Assembly: GCF_000744705.1 (NCBI RefSeq)
Contig: NZ_JQML01000001.1
Coordinates: forward strand, 5,962,017-6,026,016
Direction of reading: 5' to 3'
DNA from: Streptacidiphilus albus JL83
Lineage (GTDB): Bacteria; Actinomycetota; Actinomycetes; Streptomycetales; Streptomycetaceae
DNA length: 64,000 bases
Part shown: positions 42,959-50,732 of the stretch, piece after piece
Layout of the letters: every line of letters starts with the position of its first letter
Position numbering within the stretch: position 1 is the first letter of the stretch
The notes under the pieces: model-generated
Databases searched by the model: none
What the model was told of the DNA's origin: nothing
Seen by the model: the letters and a program-made list of their open reading frames with translations, nothing else
Translations under genes and position numbers: made by a program

Positions 42959-43258
42959 CTACTGCCAGAACAGCTCGTAGACGACGATCTGGGGATCGAC
43001 GGCACGGCGTACGAAGGTGAATTCGAACCACCCGCGCGCACCGTCGAACTCGGCGTAGTGCGGCCCCAACGGGCGACTGGAGCGCATCGGCAGGGCAACG
43101 TCGTTGACGTAGGGATTGCGGGCGGTGATGATCTCGAACAGTACGTCGTCGTACATCGCCTGCACATGCGGGGGCAGACCCTCGCGGGCCTCGCGGGCCA
43201 GCAGAGTGAAGTCCACGGCCCATGGCGGCCCGAGGATCGCCTCGTGGGCGTCGCTCAC
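42959..43258 (-). CDS. Small protein paired with a DUF6247-like gene, toxin-like candidate
   Basis: The 99-residue soluble protein (MSDAHEAILGPPWAVDFTLLAREAREGLPPHVQAMYDDVLFEI) overlaps the upstream 112-residue gene by four bases (ATGA). The ending FEFTFVRRAVDPQIVVYELFWQ has the alternating beta pattern and aromatic tail of RelE/HigB-fold proteins. I see no definite catalytic set. The gene-pair layout (small acidic partner first, small beta-rich protein second) fits a toxin/antitoxin-like module, but this remains inference. Confidence 0.55.
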   Translation of the reverse strand: MSDAHEAILGPPWAVDFTLLAREAREGLPPHVQAMYDDVLFEIITARNPYVNDVALPMRSSRPLGPHYAEFDGARGWFEFTFVRRAVDPQIVVYELFWQ

Positions 43259-43593
43259 TCGCCCGGCTCCAGTGCCCGCACGCTGTACTTGATGCGCGAG
43301 ACATCCTCCAGCAACTCCCTGGCCCGAGCCGAGTCGCTCTCCTCGGCGGCCCTGTCTTCCAGGGTGTGCAGGTGTGCGGCCAAATCAGGGTCCCGCTCGA
43401 TGGCGAACGTCTCCCACCACCGGGTGGTGAACGCTGGTGCCGCAGCCAGGTTGTATGTCTCGGCGATGGTCCGCTTCCAGTCCGCCTCGAAATCGGCCAG
43501 CAGTTGCGGAGTCCAGCGTGCGATCGCCTCGCGCAGCCCACGGGGTGTGCGCCCAGGCATCGGCGGCGGCTGTCGCACCGGCATCGTGCTCAT
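43255..43593 (-). CDS. DUF6247-like small protein, antitoxin-like partner
   Basis: The 112-residue protein starts at ATG 43593, preceded by GGAAGGG. TPRGLREAIARWTPQLLADFEADWKRTIAETYNLAAAPAFTTRWWETFAIERDPDL matches my memory of the actinobacterial DUF6247 pattern (F-x3-W near the start and a double-Trp segment). These proteins of unknown function usually sit directly before a small RelE-like or nuclease-like gene, exactly as here. It is acidic and helical, as antitoxins tend to be. The open frame to 43650 is an unsupported extension. Confidence 0.6.
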   Translation of the reverse strand: MSTMPVRQPPPMPGRTPRGLREAIARWTPQLLADFEADWKRTIAETYNLAAAPAFTTRWWETFAIERDPDLAAHLHTLEDRAAEESDSARARELLEDVSRIKYSVRALEPGE

Positions 43594-43754
43594 CGCACAC
43601 ACCACCCTTCCGGACCAGGTCCGTACGCCTCTTGCGCCCTGTTCGATCACTGTGTGTAGCAGGAGCCATCATATCCACCTCGCAGCATCGGCGACTGGTC
43701 TCTCCGATGACGGGCGGACACGGTGGGCCCGGCCGGCGCGAGGACCGGCTCGGG

Positions 43755-44570
43755 CTACCGCCGGGGCTTGCGGGCCACTGCGCCGTACCAGGAGATGTCC
43801 TCGGGGCGGGCGAGGCGGTCGGCCTCGGTGTCCGGGCGCCAGTCGGTGACCAGTTGGAGGCCGGGTTCGAGCAGGTCCAGGCCGTCGAAGAACGGCAGTA
43901 CCTCGGCACGGGGGCGCGGGTAGAGGCCGACGCCGTTGGCGCGGTAGGCGCGGACCAGGGCCTCACCGGCCTCGCCGGAGAAGTCCGTGCTGCCGTGGGT
44001 GAGGATCAGGTGGCTGCCCTCGGGGCAGGCCGCCAGCAGCCGGGCCACGATGCCGTACGGGTCCTCCTCGTCGGCGATGAAGTGGAGGATGGCCACCAGC
44101 ATCAGCCCGACCGGTTCGCCCAGGTCCAGGGTGTCGCGGACGGCGGGGGAGGCCAGGATCGCCTCGGGGTCGCGCAGGTCGGCGTCCAGGTAGGCGGTGC
44201 GGCCCTCGCGACCGCTGGTGAGCAGCGCGCGGGCGTGGGCCAGGACGATCGGGTCGTTGTCCGCGTAGACCACCCGGGCGGTCGGGTCGACGGCCTGGGC
44301 CACCTCGTGGGTGTTGGGCGAGGTCGGTATCCCGGTGCCTAGGTCCAGGAACTGACGCACCCCCAGCCGGGCCACGTGGTCCACCGCCCGGCGGAGGAAG
44401 CGCCGGTTGGCCTGCGCGGCGGCGACGACCTGCGGCATCCGCAGGATCGCCTGGTCCGCGGCCGTGCGGTCGGCCTCGAAGTTGTCCTTGCCGGCGAGGA
44501 AGTAGTCGTACATCCGGGCAGGGTGCGCGATCGAGGTGTCGATGCCGCCCGGCCTCCAGTCGTCGGCCAT
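43755..44570 (-). CDS. SAM-dependent methyltransferase, SAV2177 family (DUF574)
   Basis: The 271-residue protein opens DTSIAHPARMYDYFLAGKDNFEADR, the hallmark of the large actinomycete SAV2177/DUF574 methyltransferase family. It has motif I FLDLGTGIPTSPNTHEVAQ near residue 73 and the acidic end of strand 2 in VVYADNDPIVLAHARALL. The target is unknown. ATG 44570 is chosen because the family starts just before the D-T-S-I-A-H-P motif; the open frame to 44615 adds residues without a better ribosome binding site. Confidence 0.9.
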   Translation of the reverse strand: MADDWRPGGIDTSIAHPARMYDYFLAGKDNFEADRTAADQAILRMPQVVAAAQANRRFLRRAVDHVARLGVRQFLDLGTGIPTSPNTHEVAQAVDPTARVVYADNDPIVLAHARALLTSGREGRTAYLDADLRDPEAILASPAVRDTLDLGEPVGLMLVAILHFIADEEDPYGIVARLLAACPEGSHLILTHGSTDFSGEAGEALVRAYRANGVGLYPRPRAEVLPFFDGLDLLEPGLQLVTDWRPDTEADRLARPEDISWYGAVARKPRR

Positions 44571-44963
44571 CTCAACGTCCCCCTGCAGCAGTGATGTTGT
44601 CAGTGTGCGGAGCAAGAGTACTCAGCGTGCGGCGGTCGCGGCGACCCCCGGTCGGCCCGGCCGGCGGCCGGCCCCGGGTCCCGGATCCGACGTTTGCGCC
44701 TGCTCGGCGGGGGTGCCGGGCCGTTCGCCCGCGCTCGATGGTGTGCTAACCAGCGTGCGGTGCGCCGGTTTTGCCGAACTCACCGGTGGCACAGGGGTGC
44801 TGTGCTCGCGTCAAGTCGGTTTCGGGGCGGGCGGGGTCTGCGGGTAGGGTGGGGTCTGATTGGTCATACGATATTTCCGTAGATGGCCATGCCCTCAGCT
44901 CTTCCCACCGGCCCCGGCATGGTGCGTCGGCGTTCGCCGCCTTGTGCCACGAGGAACTGATTG
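44571..44963. other. 393-base divergent intergenic region with repeated decamers
   Basis: There is no convincing gene here. CAGYGTGCGG occurs three times on the plus strand, at 44601, 44623 (22 bases later) and 44751. An AT-rich patch GATTGGTCATACGATATTTC at 44858-44877 is the likely promoter zone of the conservon, about 90 bases before cvnA. Confidence 0.5.
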
Positions 44964-46769
44964 ATGTCTGCTCAGATGTCCCCCAACGTGCCGGACGCCC
45001 GACGGTCGAGGGGACGGACCCTCGGCCTGCCGCTGCTCGGCATCGTCCTGGTCGGCGCCGTCTGTGCCTGGAGCACCTCCGAGGCCGCGTCCGCCGACCG
45101 GATCCCGCTGGCCTGCTACGGCGGCGCCGCCGCCCTGCTGTTCGGGGTGCTGCTGGCGGTGAACGCCGTACGCACGGACACCGTGCGTCAGCTGGTCGCG
45201 GCCCGCGCCCTCACCGCCCGCGCCGAGGCCCAGCAGGCCGAGACCGCCCGCAAGGCGGTGCTGGACGGCGAGGCCGCGCGGCACGCGCTGTGGGACGCGC
45301 AGGCCGCCCACCAGGCCGAGCGGCAGGCCGAACGCCAGGCCGCTGCCGAGAGCGAGGCCCGGCTGCGGGACGCCCTGGACACCGAGCGCGCCGACGTCGC
45401 CGCCCTGGTCGAGGAGGTCGACCGGCTCCGGGCCCACGCGGCGCAGTTCACCGCCGACGCGGAGCGGTTGGCGCTGGAGGCCATGCCGGCCGCCGTCAAG
45501 CAACTGCGCGCCGGCTCCTCCGCCGACACCGTGCTGGCCCAGCTGCCGGACCGGCTCGACCCCGCGCACCTGGGCATCCTGCGCACCCTGGTGACCGAGG
45601 TCGGCACCAGCGAGCGGATGCGCGCCTCCTCCATGGCGGCCTGCGCCAACGCCGCCGGCCGGGTCCAGGCCCTGGCCACCAGCATGCTCGCGGACCTGCG
45701 CGAGATGGAGAACCGGCACCGCGAGGAGGTCCTCGGCGACCTGCTCACCCTCGACCACAGCACCGCCCAGGCGGGGCGGCTCGCCGACAGCATCGCCGTG
45801 CTCACCGGGGCGCGCTCGGGACGCCGCTGGACCAAGCCGATCGTGATGGAGAGCGTGCTGCGCGGCGCGCTCGGCCGGATCAGCGCCTACCAGCGGGTCC
45901 GGCTGCACAGCACCTCCACCGCGGCGGTGGCCGGTTACGCGGCCGAGGGCGTCATGCACGCCCTGGCCGAGCTGATGGACAATGCGGCCACCTTCTCCCC
46001 GCCCACGGAGGAGGTGCACGTCTACGTCCAGGAGATGCACTCCGGCGTGGTGGTCACCATCGAGGACGGCGGTCTGGTGATGCCCTCCGCGACCCTGGCC
46101 CGGGCCGAACTCCTGGTGTCGGCCGAGCCGTTGGACCTGATGACGCTCTCCGGCACCCGGCTCGGCCTGGCCGTCGTCGGCTGCCTGGCCCGCAAGCACG
46201 GGCTCACCGTCTCCTTCCGGCCCTCCTCGCGCGGCGGCACCGGGGTCGTGGTGCTGATCCCGGAGCAGCTGATCACCCGCCCGCAGGAGCAGTTCGAGGA
46301 CGCGGGCCGGACGCCGGGCCGGGCGACGGAGCAGACACCCGGTCAGGCCGCCCTGGGCAGCGCCCCGGCCGCCCCGGCCGCGCCCGCCCTGCCGAGCGCG
46401 GCGGCGAGCGCGCCGAGCGCGACGCCCGCCGCGAGCCCCGCCGCCGAGCCGGAGGAGGCCGCTCCCGTCGCGAGGACCGGCCGGACCGGGCTGCCCAAGC
46501 GGCCGCCGGGGCGGACGCTGGCCGCCGCGACCCGCCCGGCCGCGCCGGTCTCCCCGCCCGCGTCGAGCGCGCCCCGCCCCGACGCCGGGGTCGGCTTCGG
46601 CGCCTTCCAGGCCGCGATCCGTGCCGACACCGGGTCGATCCCGGTGGTCCCGCCGCTCACCCGACGGGTCACCCCGCCGGCCGACCCGGAAGCCGCTCCG
46701 TCGACCAGCCTGTCGACCAACCCGTCAACCACCCCGTCAGAGCAGAACGGACAGGACACCGACCGATGA
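44964..46769 (+). CDS. cvnA: Conservon sensor histidine kinase-like ATPase (CvnA type)
   Basis: The 601-residue protein has two membrane spans (about 22-40 and 50-68), a long coiled-coil stretch (80-160) and a HATPase domain. In that domain ELMDNAATFSPPTEEVHVYV near residue 332 is the N box and TRLGLAVVGCLARKHGLTVSF the G-box region. The C-terminal 180 residues are Ala/Pro-rich and disordered. It is the membrane sensor/ATPase of a conservon, a four-gene module resembling a eukaryotic G-protein-coupled system. GAGGA precedes ATG 44964. The stop overlaps cvnB (ATGA). Confidence 0.92.
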   Translation: MSAQMSPNVPDARRSRGRTLGLPLLGIVLVGAVCAWSTSEAASADRIPLACYGGAAALLFGVLLAVNAVRTDTVRQLVAARALTARAEAQQAETARKAVLDGEAARHALWDAQAAHQAERQAERQAAAESEARLRDALDTERADVAALVEEVDRLRAHAAQFTADAERLALEAMPAAVKQLRAGSSADTVLAQLPDRLDPAHLGILRTLVTEVGTSERMRASSMAACANAAGRVQALATSMLADLREMENRHREEVLGDLLTLDHSTAQAGRLADSIAVLTGARSGRRWTKPIVMESVLRGALGRISAYQRVRLHSTSTAAVAGYAAEGVMHALAELMDNAATFSPPTEEVHVYVQEMHSGVVVTIEDGGLVMPSATLARAELLVSAEPLDLMTLSGTRLGLAVVGCLARKHGLTVSFRPSSRGGTGVVVLIPEQLITRPQEQFEDAGRTPGRATEQTPGQAALGSAPAAPAAPALPSAAASAPSATPAASPAAEPEEAAPVARTGRTGLPKRPPGRTLAAATRPAAPVSPPASSAPRPDAGVGFGAFQAAIRADTGSIPVVPPLTRRVTPPADPEAAPSTSLSTNPSTTPSEQNGQDTDR

Positions 46770-47167
46770 GCACCACAGACCGCAGCCTCGACTGGCTGCT
46801 GGAGAACCTGCTGGAGAAGACCCCCGGGGTGCGCCACGCCCTGGTGCTCTCGCGCGACGGCCTCAAGCTCTGCCTGACCTCCGGACTGACCGTGGACCAG
46901 GCCGACCAGCTGGCCGCCATCGCCTCCGGGATCCAGAGCCTGTCCCACGGCGCCTCCGTCGAGTTCGGGGACGGCAGCGGCGGCGTCCGCCAGTCGATGA
47001 CCGAGTTCCACGGCGGCATCCTGTTCATCGTCGAGGCGGGCGTCGGCGCGCACCTCGCGGTGATCACCGAGGACGGCGCCGACGCCGGGGTCGTCGGCCA
47101 CAACATGAGCGAGCTGATCGAGCAGATAGGGGACTACCTGCGGGCCGAGCCGAGGCTGCTCACATGA
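46766..47167 (+). CDS. cvnB: Roadblock/LC7-domain protein (CvnB type)
   Basis: The 133-residue protein is a single Roadblock/LC7 fold: LDWLLENLLEKTPGVRHALVLSRDGL (helix and first strand), then HGGILFIVEAGVGAHLAVITEDGADAGVVGHNM. CvnB-type proteins act as GTPase-associated regulators, similar to MglB for MglA, and probably act on the CvnD GTPase encoded two genes downstream. It is coupled by 4-base overlaps on both sides. Confidence 0.93.
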   Translation: MSTTDRSLDWLLENLLEKTPGVRHALVLSRDGLKLCLTSGLTVDQADQLAAIASGIQSLSHGASVEFGDGSGGVRQSMTEFHGGILFIVEAGVGAHLAVITEDGADAGVVGHNMSELIEQIGDYLRAEPRLLT

Positions 47168-47523
47168 TTCGCCGGCCGTTCGACAGCGGCGATCCGGACC
47201 GGCTGTACACCGTCACCGGAGGCCGCAGCCAGGCCCACGAGACCTCGTTCGACCTGGTCACGCTGATCGTGCGGGAGTGCCTGCCCACCCGGGGGATGCA
47301 GTCCGAGCACGCCCGGATCCTGCGGCTGTGCGAGCGCCCGGTCGCGGTGGTGGAGCTGGCCTCGCTGCTCGACCTGCCGGTCGGCGTGGTGAAGATCCTG
47401 CTGTGCGACCTGCTCGACTCGGGGAAGGTCACCGCCCGCCATCCGCAGTCGTCCGTACGGGGATCCCAACTGCCGCCGCCCGAAACCTTGAAGAAGGTGC
47501 TCGTTGCCCTCCGCAACCTCTGA
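47164..47523 (+). CDS. cvnC: DUF742 protein (CvnC type)
   Basis: The 119-residue protein has RPFDSGDPDRLYTVTGGRSQ, then a winged-helix-like region HARILRLCERPVAVVELASLLDLPVGVVKILLCDLLDSGKV, the hallmark of DUF742 proteins of conservons. The function is unknown; in the module it is thought to work with the Roadblock protein and the GTPase. It overlaps cvnB by four bases and cvnD by 20 bases. Confidence 0.93.
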   Translation: MIRRPFDSGDPDRLYTVTGGRSQAHETSFDLVTLIVRECLPTRGMQSEHARILRLCERPVAVVELASLLDLPVGVVKILLCDLLDSGKVTARHPQSSVRGSQLPPPETLKKVLVALRNL

Positions 47524-48115
47524 CCCGACCGCCTCCGCCCTCCCGCTGCGGGACTCGGCCCGGGACGGGCTCAAGATCGTCGTCGTCGGCGGCTTCGGCG
47601 TGGGCAAGACCACGATGGTGGGCTCCGTCAGCGAGATCCGTCCGCTGAGCACGGAGGAGGTGATGACCACGGCCGGTGTCGGCATCGACGACAGCAAGGC
47701 CGTGACCGCGAAGACCACCACCACCGTCGCCTTCGACTTCGGCCGGATCACCCTCACCGACGAGATGGTGCTCTACCTCTTCGGCGCCCCGGGCCAGGAG
47801 CGGTTCTGGTTCCTCTGGGACCGGCTGTTCGCCGGCACCCTGGGCGCGGTCGTGCTGGTCGACACCCGGCGGCTGGCGGACTCCTGGTACGCCATCGACC
47901 GGCTGGAACACCACGGACTGCCGTTCGTGGTCGCCCGCAACAACTTCGACGAGCCCGAGTTCACCCTGGACGAGGTGCGCGAGGCGCTCTCGCTCCGGCC
48001 GGAGGTCCCGCTGCTCGACTGCGACGCGCGCAAGCGGGACTCCAGTCGGGACGTGCTGATCGCCCTGGTCAACCATCTGCATTCCCTTTCCTACGCCCAG
48101 GAGTCGACCCCGTGA
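47504..48115 (+). CDS. cvnD: Conservon small GTPase (CvnD type)
   Basis: The 203-residue GTP-binding protein starts at TTG 47504 inside cvnC, the usual arrangement for this gene; AAGGTG lies four bases upstream. Walker A GGFGVGKTT lies at residues 29-37, followed by MTTAGVGIDD (switch I), LYLFGAPGQERFWFLWD (switch II, G3) and VARNNFDEP in place of NKxD (G4). It is related to MglA/Arf-like bacterial GTPases. With CvnA-C it forms a signalling complex at the membrane that controls differentiation or secondary metabolism in studied streptomycetes. Confidence 0.93.
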   Translation: MPSATSDPTASALPLRDSARDGLKIVVVGGFGVGKTTMVGSVSEIRPLSTEEVMTTAGVGIDDSKAVTAKTTTTVAFDFGRITLTDEMVLYLFGAPGQERFWFLWDRLFAGTLGAVVLVDTRRLADSWYAIDRLEHHGLPFVVARNNFDEPEFTLDEVREALSLRPEVPLLDCDARKRDSSRDVLIALVNHLHSLSYAQESTP

Positions 48116-49395
48116 CGACCCATCAGGACGCGGCCGTTCCGCCGCCCGGATGCCCCGCGCACGCCCCCGAGGGCTCTCCCTTCGGCGACGAGAGCATCGG
48201 TCCCGGCGGCGCGGTCCGGATGCACTCGCCCCGGTTCCAGCGCGACCCCGCCGAGCTCTACCGCGCGCTGCGCCGGGAGCACGGCCCGGTCGCGCCGATC
48301 CTGCTGGACAACGACGTCCCGGCCTGGCTGGTCCTGGGCTACCGCGAGGTCCACTACGTCACCAGCAACTCCGAGCTGTTCGCCCGGGACTCGCGCCGCT
48401 GGCACGCCTGGGACGACATCCCGGCCGACTGGCCGCTGCTGCCCTATGTGGTGCACACCCCCTCGGTGCTGTTCACCGAGGGCGCGGAGCACCAGCGCCG
48501 GGCCGGCGCGATCACCGAGGTGCTGTCCGCGGTCGACCTGTTCGAGCTGCGCGCGGACAGCGAGCGGGTCGCCGACGAGCTGGTGGACGGCTTCTCCGGC
48601 AGCGGCCGGGCCGAGCTGATGGTCGACTACGCCTCGCAGGTCCCGCTGCGGGTGGTGGCCGGGCTGTTCGGCCTGGACCGGGCCGCCATCTTCGACCTGG
48701 AGCGGGACATGGCCGCCTCCCTGGACGACGGCCCCGGCGCGATCGACGCCTACATGCGGATCCACGCCACCATGACCGGGCTGGTCGAGCGCGGGCGCGA
48801 GCGTCCGGGACCGGACGTGGCCTCGCGGATGCTGGCGCACCCGGCGGGGCTGGCGGACGAGGAGATCGTCCAGGACATGATCTCGATCATCGCGGCGGGC
48901 CAGCAGCCGACCTCCAACTGGATCGGCAACACCCTGCGGCTGATGCTCACCGACGACCGGTTCGCGGTGACCCTGTCCGGCGGTCGGCGCAGCGTCAGCC
49001 AGGCGCTCAACGAGGTGCTGTGGGCGGACACCCCGACCCAGAACTTCGTCGGCCGCTGGGCGGCCCGGGACACCCTGCTGGCGGGCCGGAAGATCCGCAA
49101 GGGCGACTGCCTGGTGCTCGGGCTGGCGGCGGCCAACACCGACCCCGAGGTGCAGCCGGACTTCGGCGCCGGATCGGTCGGCAACCAGGCGCACCTGTCG
49201 TTCAGCCACGGCGAGCACCGCTGTCCGGTGCCCGCCCCGGAGATGGCCGAGGTGATCGCCCGGGCGGCGGTCGAGGTGCTGCTCGACCGCCTTCCGGACG
49301 TGGTGCTGTCGGTGCCGACCCGGGAGCTGGAGTGGCGCCCGTCGATCTGGATGCGCGGCCCCTCGGCACTGCCGGTCGACTTCACCGCGACCTGA
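48112..49395 (+). CDS. Cytochrome P450, conservon-associated
   Basis: The 427-residue P450 starts at GTG 48112, overlapping cvnD (GTGA). The heme-binding loop is FSHGEHRCP with Cys371. The I-helix carries IIAAGQQPTSNW instead of the usual A/G-G-x-D/E-T-T, so the acid-alcohol pair is altered. The E-x-x-R of the K-helix is atypical too (ALNEVLWADTP). P450s of this type close several conservons, and changes in the oxygen-activation residues are common in them. The substrate is unknown. Confidence 0.92.
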   Translation: MTTHQDAAVPPPGCPAHAPEGSPFGDESIGPGGAVRMHSPRFQRDPAELYRALRREHGPVAPILLDNDVPAWLVLGYREVHYVTSNSELFARDSRRWHAWDDIPADWPLLPYVVHTPSVLFTEGAEHQRRAGAITEVLSAVDLFELRADSERVADELVDGFSGSGRAELMVDYASQVPLRVVAGLFGLDRAAIFDLERDMAASLDDGPGAIDAYMRIHATMTGLVERGRERPGPDVASRMLAHPAGLADEEIVQDMISIIAAGQQPTSNWIGNTLRLMLTDDRFAVTLSGGRRSVSQALNEVLWADTPTQNFVGRWAARDTLLAGRKIRKGDCLVLGLAAANTDPEVQPDFGAGSVGNQAHLSFSHGEHRCPVPAPEMAEVIARAAVEVLLDRLPDVVLSVPTRELEWRPSIWMRGPSALPVDFTAT

Positions 49396-49414
49396 CCGGC
49401 GAGCGGACGGCGGT

Positions 49415-50632
49415 TCAGCCCGCGACGGGGGTGAACCGCACCCGGAGCGAGTCCGGGCCGCGGGTGAACAGGCCCTGCTCCGCCGGCAGTTCCTCGGCCA
49501 GGGCCAGGTCGGGCAGGGCGTCCAGCAGCTGGTTGACGCCCACCTCGATCTCGGCCTTGGCCAGCAGCGCGCCCACGCAGAAGTGCCGGCCGAGGGCGAA
49601 GGCCAGGTGGTCGGCGGCGGCGGTGAAGGCGTTGGCCGTGGTCAGGTCGGCCCGGAAGATGTCGAAGGAGTCGGGGGCGGCGTAGCGACCACCGTCCCGG
49701 TTGGCGGCGGCGATCAGGCAGGTGACGGTCTTCCCGGCCTCGACCGTGCCGCCGCTGAGCACCACGTCCTCGGCCGGCTGACGCATGATCATGTGCACCG
49801 GCGGGGTGAACCGCAGGGTCTCCGCGAAGGCGGCGGCGATCAGGTCGCGGTCGGCGCGGACGGCGGCCAGCTGCTCCGGGTGGGCGAGCAGGTTGCGGAA
49901 GACCCCGGCTATCGCCTTGTCGGTGGTCTCGCCGCCGGCCGCGAGCAGCAGGCTGACGAACGCCTTGATGTCCTCGTCGCTCATGCTGGTGCCGTCGATC
50001 TCGGCGGTGCAGAGGGTCGACAGCAGGTCGTCGCCGGGGTTGGCGCGGCGCTCCTGGATGATCGGGATCATGTAGGCGGCGAGCTCCTCGCGGGTGCGCA
50101 GCCCGGCGGCGGTGACCTCGGGGTCCTGGGTGAGGTTGCCGAGGAAGCCGATGATCGAGGTGTACCAGCCGTGGAAGCGGGCGTGGTCCTCGCGCGGGAG
50201 GCCGAGCATGTCGACGATGACGTTGATCGGGAACCAGGTCGCGAACTGGGAGACCAGGTCGGCGCTGCCGTCGGCGCGGAAGGCGTCGATCAGCTCGCGC
50301 GCGTTGCGCTCGATCACCGGCAGGAACTTCTCCTGCAGCTCCTTGCCCCGGAAGGCCGGCGCGACCAGGGCCCGGCGGACCGAGTGCTCGCGGCCCTTGA
50401 GCTGGAGGATGGTCCGGCCGTGCACCGGCTCCAGCTGCCAGTCGTAGTTGTCGCTGGTGAACACCGGCTCCTTGAAGGCGCGTTCGACGTCCTCGTAGCG
50501 GGAGACGAGGTAGCTCTGCATTCCCTCGTGCCAGATCAGCGGGAACTGCTCGCGCATGGTGCGGTAGGCGGCGTACGGGTCGGCGGCGAACTCGGGGGAG
50601 AGGATGTCCGGTGCCTGCGGAGCGGTGGTCAC
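49415..50632 (-). CDS. Cytochrome P450
   Basis: The 405-residue P450 starts at GTG, with AAGGAG six bases upstream on the minus strand; an in-frame ATG at 50650 adds six residues but lacks such a site. LLLAAGGETTDKAIAGVF is the standard oxygen-binding I-helix, FAETLRFTPPVHMIMR carries the K-helix E-x-x-R, and FALGRHFCVGALLAKAE is the heme loop (Cys at about 352). All catalytic motifs are intact, unlike the convergent conservon P450. It may hydroxylate a small hydrophobic metabolite. Genes around it do not reveal the substrate. Confidence 0.92.
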   Translation of the reverse strand: MTTAPQAPDILSPEFAADPYAAYRTMREQFPLIWHEGMQSYLVSRYEDVERAFKEPVFTSDNYDWQLEPVHGRTILQLKGREHSVRRALVAPAFRGKELQEKFLPVIERNARELIDAFRADGSADLVSQFATWFPINVIVDMLGLPREDHARFHGWYTSIIGFLGNLTQDPEVTAAGLRTREELAAYMIPIIQERRANPGDDLLSTLCTAEIDGTSMSDEDIKAFVSLLLAAGGETTDKAIAGVFRNLLAHPEQLAAVRADRDLIAAAFAETLRFTPPVHMIMRQPAEDVVLSGGTVEAGKTVTCLIAAANRDGGRYAAPDSFDIFRADLTTANAFTAAADHLAFALGRHFCVGALLAKAEIEVGVNQLLDALPDLALAEELPAEQGLFTRGPDSLRVRFTPVAG

Positions 50633-50732
50633 GGCGTACTCCTTGATCATTTGTCGGCTGCGCGCACACCCTACTGTCACTGAACTGCCGTGCGAAGGTG
50701 CGGGGGTGCCCCACTTTCCGCCGTCGGCGGGA

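Noticed and set aside
47504-48115. ATG/GTG start for the conservon GTPase
   Set aside because: No ATG or GTG is in a suitable place; TTG 47504 with the MPSATSD... N-terminus matches what is usual in conservons.
49415-50632. Second P450 as part of the RiPP or conservon operon
   Set aside because: It is on the opposite strand, has its own ribosome binding site and converges on the conservon P450; nothing links it to the RiPP operon 7 kb away.
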